Translations under genes and position numbers: made by a program
Part shown: positions 51,072-61,765 of the stretch, one piece after another
How the letters are laid out: every line of letters begins with the position of its first letter
Position numbering within the stretch: the stretch's first letter is position 1
Notes under the pieces: generated by a model
What the model was told of the DNA's origin: nothing
The model's input: only the letters and a program-made list of their open reading frames with translations
The model's database searches: none
Assembly (NCBI GenBank): GCA_963835775.1
Contig: CAWIHB010000025.1
Span: 434,001-498,000 of the forward strand
Reading direction: 5' to 3'
DNA: 64,000 nt
Source of the DNA: Palsa-504 sp963835775
GTDB lineage: Bacteria > Actinomycetota > Actinomycetes > Streptosporangiales > Streptosporangiaceae

Positions 51072-51353
51072 TTACTTGGCCTTCTCGAGGATCTCGGCTA
51101 CGCGCCAGCGCTTGGTCGCGGACAGCGGCCGGGTCTCCATCAGCAGCACGCGATCACCCACGCCGCAGGCGTTGGCGGCGTCGTGCGCCTTGTACTTCTT
51201 GGTACGGCGCAGAACCTTGCCGTACTTGGGGTGCTTGACGTAGTCCTCGACCTCGACGACAACGGTCTTGTCCATCTTGTCGCTGACCACCAGGCCTTCT
51301 CGGCCCTTGCGGTAGCCGCGGGTCACGGCACCGCTCGTGGCATCCTCGCTCAC
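51072..51353 (-). CDS. rpsQ: 30S ribosomal protein S17
   Basis: 93 residues: REGLVVSDKMDKTVVVEVED, VKHPKYGKVLRRTKKYKAHD and RPLSATKRWRVAEILEKAK. ATG overlaps the rpmC stop (ATGA). Confidence 0.97.
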   Translation of the reverse strand: MSEDATSGAVTRGYRKGREGLVVSDKMDKTVVVEVEDYVKHPKYGKVLRRTKKYKAHDAANACGVGDRVLLMETRPLSATKRWRVAEILEKAK

Positions 51354-51652
51354 TCGCCCGCCTCCTCGGCTGCATCATCGGTGTCCGCGCCTGCCGTCGG
51401 GGCCTGCGCCTGGAAATCCTCCGGCTCGCCGGACCCCTCGATCAGGGTGATGATCCCGAGCTCGCGCTCGCGCATCACCGTGTAGATGCGGGCGATCTCC
51501 TTGCGGACCGCACGCAGCCTGCCGTGGCTCTCCAGCTGCCCGGTGGCGCCCTGGAAGCGCAGGTTGAACAGCTCTTCCTTGGCCTCGGCCAGCTTGGCGT
51601 GCAGCTCCTCCTCGGTGGACACGCGCAGCTGCGCGGTCAGGCCGCTAGCCAT
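51350..51652 (-). CDS. rpmC: 50S ribosomal protein L29
   Basis: 100 residues: LAEAKEELFNLRFQGATGQL and RLRAVRKEIARIYTVMRERE are the L29 helices; the last 25 residues are an acidic, Ala/Glu-rich extension. The ATG shares its A with the TGA of micro-ORF 3 (TGATG), so initiation is probably coupled to the micro-ORFs and not directly to rplP as is usual. Confidence 0.96.
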   Translation of the reverse strand: MASGLTAQLRVSTEEELHAKLAEAKEELFNLRFQGATGQLESHGRLRAVRKEIARIYTVMRERELGIITLIEGSGEPEDFQAQAPTAGADTDDAAEEAGE

Positions 51653-51729
51653 CAGCCCTCACCCACCTCTCGCTTGACAACCTCGGCCATGCCAGCCAGC
51701 AGAGCATGGGGAGCTTGCATCTTTGACAT
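51652..51729 (-). CDS. Micro-ORF 3 of the rplP-rpmC tandem array (25 aa)
   Basis: 25 codons from ATG (51729) to TGA (51652): starts MSKMQAPHALLAG and ends VVKREVGEG, the same last nine residues as L16. Its stop forms TGATG with the rpmC start. GGTGAGG just before the junction is a potential ribosome-binding site for rpmC. Not in any known family; could be a pure duplication by-product. Confidence 0.5.
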   Translation of the reverse strand: MSKMQAPHALLAGMAEVVKREVGEG

Positions 51730-51806
51730 CAGCCCTCACCCATCTCACGCTTGACAACCTCGGCCATGCCAGCCAGCAGAGCATGGGGAGCTTGCATCTT
51801 TGACAT
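51729..51806 (-). CDS. Micro-ORF 2 of the rplP-rpmC tandem array (25 aa)
   Basis: Same 25-codon frame as micro-ORF 3 except for the ending KREMGEG. Start and stop overlap its neighbours as TGATG on both sides. Period is 77 bp, so successive copies occupy different frames but stay coupled. Confidence 0.5.
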   Translation of the reverse strand: MSKMQAPHALLAGMAEVVKREMGEG

Positions 51807-51883
51807 CAGCCCTCACCCATCTCACGCTTGACAACCTCGGCCATGCCAGCCAGCAGAGCATGGGGAGCTTGCATCTTTGACAT
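51806..51883 (-). CDS. Micro-ORF 1 of the rplP-rpmC tandem array (25 aa)
   Basis: First copy after rplP, identical to micro-ORF 2 (ending KREMGEG). Its ATG (51883-51881) shares the A of the rplP TGA stop, so ribosomes finishing L16 could re-initiate here. Confidence 0.5.
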   Translation of the reverse strand: MSKMQAPHALLAGMAEVVKREMGEG

Positions 51884-52302
51884 CAGCCCTCACCCACCTC
51901 TCGCTTGACCACCCGGCACTTCATGGGGAGCTTGTGGATCGCGCGGCGCAGCGCCTCCCTGGCCACCGGCTCGGACACCCCGGCCATCTCGAACATGACG
52001 CGGCCCGGCTTGACGTTGGCGATCCACCACTCCGGCGAGCCCTTGCCGGAACCCATCCGGGTCTCGGCCGGCTTCTTGGTCAGCGGCCGGTCCGGGTAGA
52101 TGTTGATCCACACCTTCCCGCCACGGCGGATGTGCCGGGTCATGGCGATACGGGCCGCCTCGATCTGCCGGTTGGTCACGTACGCGTGCTCCAGGGCCTG
52201 GATCCCGAACTCGCCGAACGACACGTGGGTGCCGCCGCTCGCGTTCCCGGTCCGGTGCGGCCGGTGCTGCTTGCGGTGCTTAACCCTGCGCGGAATGAGC
52301 AT
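51883..52302 (-). CDS. rplP: 50S ribosomal protein L16
   Basis: 139 residues: MLIPRRVKHRKQHRPHRTG, then GIQALEHAYVTNRQIEAARI, GKVWINIYPDRPLTKKPAET and RMGSGKGSPEWWIANVKPGR. Start set at MLIPRRVKHRKQ, the family N-terminus. Its final codons are the source of the downstream 77-bp repeats. Follows rpsC by 4 bp. Confidence 0.97.
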   Translation of the reverse strand: MLIPRRVKHRKQHRPHRTGNASGGTHVSFGEFGIQALEHAYVTNRQIEAARIAMTRHIRRGGKVWINIYPDRPLTKKPAETRMGSGKGSPEWWIANVKPGRVMFEMAGVSEPVAREALRRAIHKLPMKCRVVKREVGEG

Positions 52303-52306
52303 GTCC

Positions 52307-53062
52307 TCAGCCCTCCTCGCCGGCGGACGCGCCCTCAGGAGCACGACGCCGCGGACGCTGCGCGTCCCGTGGCCGCTGCGGCCGCTGCTGGGCGGCAGCC
52401 CGCAGCGCGGCCTGCTGCGCCTCGCGGCCGGCCCGGCTGGTCGGCGCCTCGCCCTTGTAGATCCAGACCTTCACGCCGATCCGGCCGAAGGTCGTGCGCG
52501 CCTCGTAGAAGCCATAGTCGATGTCCGCGCGCAGGGTGTGCAACGGCACCCGGCCCTCGCGGTAGAACTCGGACCGCGACATCTCCGCGCCGCCTAGACG
52601 GCCCGAGCACTGGACCCGGATCCCCTTGGCGCCGCCCTTCATCGCGCTCTGGATCGCCTTGCGCATGGCCCGCCGGAACGACACCCGGCTGGACAGCTGC
52701 TCGGCGACGCCCTGCGCGACCAGCTGAGCATCGGTCTCAGGGTTCTTGACCTCGAGGATATTCAGCTGAATCTGCTTAGCGGTCAGCTTCTCCAGGTCAC
52801 CGCGGATGCGGTCCGCCTCGGCGCCACGGCGCCCGATGACGATGCCCGGCCGCGCGGTGTGGATGTCCACCCGCACCCGGTCCCTGGTCCGCTCGATCTC
52901 GACCTTGGAGATGCCAGCCCGCTCCATGCCGCGCTGCAGCATCCGCCGGATGGCCACGTCCTCGGCGACATATTCCTTGTACAGCTTGTCGGCGTACCAG
53001 CGGCTCTTGAAGTCCGTGGTGATGCCGAGCCGGAACCCGTGCGGGTTCACCTTCTGGCCCAC
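52307..53062 (-). CDS. rpsC: 30S ribosomal protein S3
   Basis: 251 residues: GQKVNPHGFRLGITTDFKSR, KH domain VRVDIHTARPGIVIGRRGAE, and RADIDYGFYEARTTFGRIGV, with a basic, Gln/Arg/Ala-rich tail. GTG start sharing one base with the rplV stop (TAGTG). Confidence 0.97.
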   Translation of the reverse strand: MGQKVNPHGFRLGITTDFKSRWYADKLYKEYVAEDVAIRRMLQRGMERAGISKVEIERTRDRVRVDIHTARPGIVIGRRGAEADRIRGDLEKLTAKQIQLNILEVKNPETDAQLVAQGVAEQLSSRVSFRRAMRKAIQSAMKGGAKGIRVQCSGRLGGAEMSRSEFYREGRVPLHTLRADIDYGFYEARTTFGRIGVKVWIYKGEAPTSRAGREAQQAALRAAAQQRPQRPRDAQRPRRRAPEGASAGEEG

Positions 53063-53415
53063 TAGCGGGTCCCTCCCTCGGCGTCGTCGGAGACGATGAC
53101 CGTGATGTGGCTGGTGCGCTTGAGCACCCGGTAACCGCGGCCCTGGGCGCGCGGCCGGAAGCGCTTGAGCGTCGGTCCCTCGTCGACCCAGGCCCGGCGT
53201 ACCCACAGCATGCCGCGATCACCGCGCCCGCCCCGGGCATCGGCGTTGGCGATCGCGCTGGCGAGCACCTTGCCGACGGGGTCGCTGGCTGACTGGGGCG
53301 CAAAGGTGAGAATTGCCTGCGCCTCGTCAGCGGGCAGCCCGCGGATCAGGTCCACCACCCGGCGGGCCTTCCGCGGCGTGACGCGGACGAACCGCGCCAT
53401 TGCCCTAGCTTCCAT
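53062..53415 (-). CDS. rplV: 50S ribosomal protein L22
   Basis: 117 residues: RFVRVTPRKARRVVDLIRGL, ASAIANADARGGRGDRGMLW and the tunnel-loop end RAQGRGYRVLKRTSHITVIV. AGGAGAGG lies five bases before the ATG at 53415, which is preferred over the ATG six codons upstream. Confidence 0.96.
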   Translation of the reverse strand: MEARAMARFVRVTPRKARRVVDLIRGLPADEAQAILTFAPQSASDPVGKVLASAIANADARGGRGDRGMLWVRRAWVDEGPTLKRFRPRAQGRGYRVLKRTSHITVIVSDDAEGGTR

Positions 53416-53466
53416 CAATCCTCTCCTGTCCACCGACTAGCACTGACCCAGCCATGGCGGGGCGAA

Positions 53467-53549
53467 GCCCCCGCACCGGGGGGCCCAGGGAGTACGGGGG
53501 GGCGGGAGCCCCCCCGTGATCGGGGGGTTTCGGGGGGTCGCCCCCCCCG
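53467..53549. repeat. GC-tract palindromic element, rplV-rpsS gap
   Basis: Minus orientation: GGGGGGTCGCCCCCCCCG with GGGGGG and CCCCCCC blocks to its left (53492-53549), plus further G/C runs to 53467. Long form, inverted relative to the other operon copies. It fills most of the 167-bp gap in the S10 operon. Confidence 0.8.
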
Positions 53550-53582
53550 AACCAGCAGAGCCATCATTCCTCCTGGGTCCGG

Positions 53583-53861
53583 CTAGCGACGGCTGCGCCG
53601 GTCGTCCTTGACGTGAGAACGGAAAGTCCGCGTTTGGGCGAACTCGCCGAGCTTGTGGCCCACCATCGACTCGGTGATGAACACCGGGATGTGGGTCCGG
53701 CCGTTATGCACGGCGATCGTGTGACCCAGCATGGCTGGCACGATCATGGAACGCCGGGACCACGTCCGGATAACGGTCTTGGTTCCCCTGTCGTTCTGGA
53801 CATCCACCTTCTTCATCAGGTGGTCGTCCACGAAGGGGCCCTTCTTAAGGCTACGAGGCAT
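53583..53861 (-). CDS. rpsS: 30S ribosomal protein S19
   Basis: 92 residues: PRSLKKGPFVDDHLMKKVDV, RSMIVPAMLGHTIAVHNGRT and GHKLGEFAQTRTFRSHVKDD. 12 bp after rplB. Confidence 0.98.
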   Translation of the reverse strand: MPRSLKKGPFVDDHLMKKVDVQNDRGTKTVIRTWSRRSMIVPAMLGHTIAVHNGRTHIPVFITESMVGHKLGEFAQTRTFRSHVKDDRRSRR

Positions 53862-53873
53862 CGCGTACTGCTC

Positions 53874-54707
53874 CTACCGCTTGTTCCTGCCGCGGCGACG
53901 GCTGATCAGCCGGTCACTCGGCTTGTGCGCCCGCCGGGTCCGGCCCTCGGGCTGGCCCCACGGGCTGACCGGATGACGCCCGCCGGAGCTCTTGCCCTCG
54001 CCGCCGCCCAGCGGGTGGTCGACCGGGTTCATGGCCACGCCGCGGACGGTCGGGCGCTTGCCCTTCCACCGGTTGCGGCCGGCCTTGCCCAGCTTGACGT
54101 TGCCCTGCTCGGCGTTGCCGACCTCGCCCACCGTGGCCCGGCAGGTGGCGTCGACCCGCCGGATCTCGCCGGAGGGCATGCGCAGCTGGGCGTAGCCGCC
54201 CTCCTTGGCCAGCAGCTGGACACCCGCGCCGGCCGAGCGGGCGATCTTGGCGCCGCCGCCAGGCCGCAGCTCAATGGCGTGCACCACGGTGCCGGTCGGG
54301 ATGCTGCGCAGCGGCAGCGAGTTGCCCGGCTTGATGTCCGCCCCGGTACCGCTCTCCACCCGGTCGCCCTGGGACAGGCCCTGTGGGCAGATGATGTAGC
54401 GCTTCTCGCCGTCCGCGAAGTGCAGCAGGGCGATCCGCGCGGTGCGGTTCGGGTCGTACTCGATGTGCGCGACCGTGGCCGGCACGCCGTCCTTGTCCGC
54501 GCGCCTGAAGTCGATCAGCCGGTAGGCGCGCTTGTGGCCGCCGCCCTGGTGCCGGGCGGTGACGCGGCCGTGCACGTTCCGGCCGCCGCGCGAGTGCAGC
54601 GGCCGCACCAGCGACTTCTCCGGCTCGGTCCGGGTGACCTCGGCGAAGTCGGAGCCGCTCGCGCCGCGCCGGCCAGGGGTGGTCGGCTTGTACTTACGGA
54701 TAGCCAT
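53874..54707 (-). CDS. rplB: 50S ribosomal protein L2
   Basis: 277 residues: AIRKYKPTTPGRRGASGSDF, GGRNVHGRVTARHQGGGHKR, GGYAQLRMPSGEIRRVDATC and the peptidyl-transferase-proximal GVAMNPVDHPLGGGEGKSSG with its conserved His. 16 bp after rplW. Confidence 0.98.
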   Translation of the reverse strand: MAIRKYKPTTPGRRGASGSDFAEVTRTEPEKSLVRPLHSRGGRNVHGRVTARHQGGGHKRAYRLIDFRRADKDGVPATVAHIEYDPNRTARIALLHFADGEKRYIICPQGLSQGDRVESGTGADIKPGNSLPLRSIPTGTVVHAIELRPGGGAKIARSAGAGVQLLAKEGGYAQLRMPSGEIRRVDATCRATVGEVGNAEQGNVKLGKAGRNRWKGKRPTVRGVAMNPVDHPLGGGEGKSSGGRHPVSPWGQPEGRTRRAHKPSDRLISRRRGRNKR

Positions 54708-54723
54708 GTCTCGTCGGTCTCCC

Positions 54724-55018
54724 TTAGGCGCCGAAAATGTCGATTCTGTCGCCCTCGGCGAGGGTCACGATCGCCCGCTTGGTGTCCGGCCGCTTGCCCC
54801 AGCCGTACCGGGTGCGCCGGCGCTTGCCCGGCCCGGTTCACGGTGTTAACCCCGGTCACCTTGACCCCGAACACGGCCTCGACGGCCAGCCTGATCTGGG
54901 TCTTGTTGGCGTCAGGGGACACGACGAAGGTGTACTTGCCCTCGTCGAGCAGCCCGTAGCTCTTCTCCGAGACCACCGGCCGCAGCAGGATGTCCCTGGG
55001 GTTGTAGTCCCTGCTCAC
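54724..55018 (-). CDS. rplW: 50S ribosomal protein L23, apparent frameshift
   Basis: Would be 97 residues: SRDYNPRDILLRPVVSEKSY, GKYTFVVSPDANKTQIRLAV and VFGVKVTGVNTVNRAG, then the frame is lost near 54827. Removing one base from the CCC run (plus strand) restores GKRRRTRYGWGKRPDTKRAI and the ending DRIDIFGA with TAA at 54724. Region length is 3n+1. GTG start overlaps the rplD stop (GTGA). L23 is essential, so a sequencing homopolymer error is much likelier than a real lesion. Confidence 0.9.
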
Positions 55019-55686
55019 TTGGCTGTCTCCCAACCCTTACCAGCACTGTCCTTCGACGTCCTGGTCACGAACGCGGTCAGGGCCTGCTCGGTGAAGACCA
55101 CGTGGTCGCTGGCCAGCACGTCATAGGTGTTGAGCTGGTCCTCGGCCAGAACGTGCACGCGCGGCACGTTCCGCAGCGACCTCCAGGTCAGCTCGTCGTC
55201 GCGGTGCAAAACCACCAGGACCGGCCGGCCCAGCCCGCCGCCGGAAATGGACAGAGCTTCGGTCAGCACGGCCACGGCGTCCTTGGTCCTGGGCGCGTCG
55301 CCGTCGACGAAGCCGCTGACCACCTGGACCCGGCCGTGGCTGAGTCGGTCGGACAGCGCGCCGCGCAACGCCGCGGCCTTCATCTTCTTGGGCGTCCGCT
55401 GCACGTACGAACGCGGCACCGGGCCGTGCGCGGTGCCGCCGCCGGTGTACTGGGGCGCGCGGAGCGAGCCCTGGCGGGCGCGGCCGGTGCCCTTCTGCCG
55501 GTACGGCTTCTTGCCGCCGCCGCGGACCTGCCCGCGGGTCTTGGCCGCGTGCGTGCCCTGCCGGGCCGCTGCCTGCTGGGCCACCACGACCTGGTGGATC
55601 AGCGGCACGTTCACCTTGGCGGCGAAGATGTCCTCGGGCAGCTCGACCGTCTTGTCTTTCGCGCCTATGACGGCGACTGCGGTCAT
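55015..55686 (-). CDS. rplD: 50S ribosomal protein L4
   Basis: 223 residues: VELPEDIFAAKVNVPLIHQV, the tunnel loop KTRGQVRGGGKKPYRQKGTG and LNTYDVLASDHVVFTEQALT. The loop has no insertion or change typical of macrolide resistance that could be recognised. ATG overlaps the rplC stop. Confidence 0.97.
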   Translation of the reverse strand: MTAVAVIGAKDKTVELPEDIFAAKVNVPLIHQVVVAQQAAARQGTHAAKTRGQVRGGGKKPYRQKGTGRARQGSLRAPQYTGGGTAHGPVPRSYVQRTPKKMKAAALRGALSDRLSHGRVQVVSGFVDGDAPRTKDAVAVLTEALSISGGGLGRPVLVVLHRDDELTWRSLRNVPRVHVLAEDQLNTYDVLASDHVVFTEQALTAFVTRTSKDSAGKGWETAK

Positions 55687-56351
55687 CGGGCTTCACCTTC
55701 CAGCTCATCCAGGTGCCTGGCCGCGCTGCGCACCAGGACGACCCGGCCGCGCGGGCCGGGCACGGCTCCCTTGATCAGCAGCAGCCCGCGCTCGGCGTCG
55801 ACGGCGTGCACGGTCAGCGACTGCACGGTGGTGCGCACGCCGCCCATCCGGCCCGCCATCCGCACGCCCTTGAACACCCGGCCCGGGGTGGCGCAGGCGC
55901 CGATGGAGCCCGGCGAGCGGTGCTTGCGCTGGGTGCCGTGCGCGGCGCCGAGGCCCTTGAAGCCATGCCGTTTCATGACGCCCGCGGTGCCCTTGCCCTT
56001 GCTCCGGCCGGTCACGTCCACGTGCTGGCCGCTGGCGAACACCTCGGCGGTGAGCTCCTGGCCGAGCGTGTACTCCGACGCGTCGTCGGTGCGCAGCTCG
56101 GTCAGGTAGCGGCGGGGGGTCACGCCTGCCTTCTCGAACACCCCGCTGACCGGCTTGGTCACCTTGCGCGGGTCGATCTCGCCGAAGGCGAGCTGCACGG
56201 CTGAGTATCCGTCGCCGGCCGGGGTGCGCACGGCGGTCACCACGCACGGCCCGGCCTGCACGACCGTAACCGGCACGATCTGCCCGGCCTCGTTGAAGAC
56301 CTGGGTCATGCCCAGCTTGGTGCCCAGGATCCCTTTGATCTGCTTGCCCAT
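55683..56351 (-). CDS. rplC: 50S ribosomal protein L3
   Basis: 222 residues: KQIKGILGTKLGMTQVFNEA, VTGRSKGKGTAGVMKRHGFK (the loop that reaches the peptidyl-transferase centre) and GRMGGVRTTVQSLTVHAVDA. Overlaps rplD by 4 bp; 13 bp after rpsJ. Confidence 0.98.
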   Translation of the reverse strand: MGKQIKGILGTKLGMTQVFNEAGQIVPVTVVQAGPCVVTAVRTPAGDGYSAVQLAFGEIDPRKVTKPVSGVFEKAGVTPRRYLTELRTDDASEYTLGQELTAEVFASGQHVDVTGRSKGKGTAGVMKRHGFKGLGAAHGTQRKHRSPGSIGACATPGRVFKGVRMAGRMGGVRTTVQSLTVHAVDAERGLLLIKGAVPGPRGRVVLVRSAARHLDELEGEAR

Positions 56352-56364
56352 GTCGGTGCGTTCC

Positions 56365-56673
56365 TCAGAGCTTGATCTCGATGTCGACGCCGGCGGAGAG
56401 GTCGAGCCGCATCAGCGAATCGACGGTCTTCGGCGTCGGGTCGATGATGTCGATCAGCCGCTTGTGCGTCCGCATCTCGAAGTGCTCGCGCGAGTCCTTG
56501 TACTTGTGCGGGGAGCGGATGACGCAGTACACGTTCTTCTCCGTGGGCAGCGGCACCGGCCCGGCGACGCGCGCACCGGTACGGGTCACCGTCTCGACGA
56601 TCTGCCGCGCCGCCTTGTCGATGACCTCGTGGTCATATGCCTTGAGCCGGATGCGGATCTTCTGTCCCGCCAT
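56365..56673 (-). CDS. rpsJ: 30S ribosomal protein S10
   Basis: 102 residues: KIRIRLKAYDHEVIDKAARQ, VAGPVPLPTEKNVYCVIRSP and EMRTHKRLIDIIDPTPKTVD. Also NusE, a transcription antitermination factor. First gene of the S10 set; the 115-bp gap to tuf may carry its own promoter or leader. Confidence 0.98.
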   Translation of the reverse strand: MAGQKIRIRLKAYDHEVIDKAARQIVETVTRTGARVAGPVPLPTEKNVYCVIRSPHKYKDSREHFEMRTHKRLIDIIDPTPKTVDSLMRLDLSAGVDIEIKL

Positions 56674-56788
56674 GTTGGCCTCGGTGTCCTTCGCTTCTTA
56701 GTCAGCCGCTGTTCGTACGTTGGTCCGGCGTGCCGCGGCGGCCGGGTCCCCTTGAACCGGTGAGCCCGGCCGCCGCGTAACGACCGTC

Positions 56789-57982
<1,194 letters not shown>

Positions 57983-58062
57983 TGGTTTCTCCTCGTTGTT
58001 TGCGATCAACCCGCCCGGGGTGAACCGGGGTCCTTACGGGTTGGGGCCGAACTGGTTGCTGC

Positions 58063-60160
<2,098 letters not shown>

Positions 60161-60212
60161 AATTCCTCGTTCTCGTTGTCAGAAGTTCTGTGTGTCTGGC
60201 TGTGTCCCGCGC

Positions 60213-60683
60213 TCACCAGCGGTAGTGGGCGAACGCCTTGTTGGACTCGGCCATCTTGTGGGTGTCCTCACGCCGCTTCACGCTGGCGCCGAGGCCGTTG
60301 CTCGCGTCGAGCAGCTCGTTCATGAGCCGCTCGGTCATGGTCTTCTCCCGGCGGTTCCTGGCGTAGGCCACGATCCAGCGCAGCGCCAGCGTGGTGCTGC
60401 GGGACGCGCGGACCTCGACCGGGACCTGGTAGGTGGCGCCGCCGACGCGGCGGCTCTTGACCTCCAGGGTCGGCTTGACGTTGTCCAGGGCGCGCTTCAG
60501 GGTGATGACCGGGTCGTTGCCCGACTTCTCCCGGCACCCCTCGAGCGCTCCGTACACGATGTGCTCGGCCACCGACCGCTTGCCGTCCTTGAGGACCTTG
60601 TTAGCCAGCGCGGTGACGAGCGGCGAGCCGTAGACCGGATCGGTGACAAGCTGCCGCTTCGCAGCGGGACCCTTACGAGGCAT
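60213..60683 (-). CDS. rpsG: 30S ribosomal protein S7
   Basis: 156 residues: PRKGPAAKRQLVTDPVYGSP, VEVRASRSTTLALRWIVAYA and EKTMTERLMNELLDASNGLG. Start set at MPRKGPA; only 1 bp separates it from the rpsL stop. Nucleates assembly of the 30S head. Confidence 0.98.
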   Translation of the reverse strand: MPRKGPAAKRQLVTDPVYGSPLVTALANKVLKDGKRSVAEHIVYGALEGCREKSGNDPVITLKRALDNVKPTLEVKSRRVGGATYQVPVEVRASRSTTLALRWIVAYARNRREKTMTERLMNELLDASNGLGASVKRREDTHKMAESNKAFAHYRW

Positions 60684-60684
60684 C

Positions 60685-61059
<375 letters not shown>

Positions 61060-61658
61060 CCGCGTCTCCGTCTTTCCCGTCGCTGCGGCCCGCGCTACAC
61101 GCGAGCCCCGTCACGTTCTGTGCTAGCTAGCTTCCGAGGTCTCTTGCTCTGAAGTCACTGAGCGGCTAGGAGCCCCGAAATGGGACCCACGAACCCGCTC
61201 AGCCTGGGCTTTCCTACCCCCCGCCGACCCCCGAGGTCGGGCGTGTCGCCCTGACCGGGAGTCAGCGGCTCGTGATGAGCCGACTACTTGGAGGGAGAAA
61301 ACCCATACTGCCGGCCGGTCGGCCGCCCGGAGCCGGTCCGCAGACCGTCAGCCCCTGACCTGGCCATCAGCTGGCATGCGTACGTGCCCATGCGAACACG
61401 GACACGAATGAAGAACTTACCATGACACTACTCTCAAGCAAAATCGAGCCTCCACTGACCCGACCCCTCCCGGAGCCAGCCGTGGCTGCTCGTACAGCAT
61501 TGCTCGTGCCTGTTCAACACCGCTGCCCCTGCTTTTAATCCCGTCCCGGTGGGGCAGAGGGCGGCCCAGGCGGGCTGGGCGGGGCGGGCGGCGGGGAGGC
61601 AGTCCCGGGGCCGAGAGCGAGAGGCACGGATCGTTCGGCCCAATAAATATAAATAGAG
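61060..61658. promoter_or_regulatory. Upstream region and leader of the str operon
   Basis: About 600 bp between rpsL and the rpoC terminator, no gene seen. On the minus strand TTGCTT with a 16-bp spacer to TAAGTT (near 61436-61409) is a possible but weak promoter. Two small hairpins lie in the presumed leader: CGGCTC/GAGCCG (61266-61282) and CCGACC/GGTCGG (61224-61240). Whether they regulate rpsL is unknown. Confidence 0.35.
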
Positions 61659-61699
61659 CACGGGCTGGCGGCCAGCTTGGCGGCGGCCGCCAGCCCGTG
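61659..61699 (-). terminator. Intrinsic terminator downstream of rpoC
   Basis: Perfect 15-bp stem (CACGGGCTGGCGGCC / GGCCGCCAGCCCGTG) with an 11-base loop; on the minus strand it is followed by an AT-rich tail (CTCTATTTATATTTATT). Well placed, 67 bp past the rpoC stop, to end the rpoBC transcript. Confidence 0.85.
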
Positions 61700-61722
61700 A
61701 CTGGCGTGGCAGTGTTGGCGCC

Positions 61723-61753
61723 AGGGGGGACGACCCCCCCTGACACCCCCCGA
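61723..61753. repeat. GC-tract palindromic element downstream of rpoC
   Basis: AGGGGGGACGACCCCCCC followed by TGACACCCCCCG, plus orientation, short form, between the rpoC stop and its terminator. Confidence 0.8.
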
Positions 61754-61765
61754 AGGGCCTATCGA

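Larger units (their letters stand above)
51652..51883. repeat. Three 77-bp tandem repeats between rplP and rpmC
   Basis: Three units of 77 bp with only a few differences (CACCTCTCGC versus CATCTCACGC near one end). The part of each unit encoding VVKRE-GEG-stop is copied from the 3' end of rplP, which together with its CATGGGGAGCTTG stretch looks like the source; the remaining part (AGAGCATGGGGAGCTTGCAT side) is a partial second rplP-derived segment. Confidence 0.95.

Noticed and set aside
61417..61746. 109-codon minus-strand frame between rpoC and rpsL
   Set aside because: It spans the rpoC terminator hairpin and GC-tract element and shows no protein-like composition.
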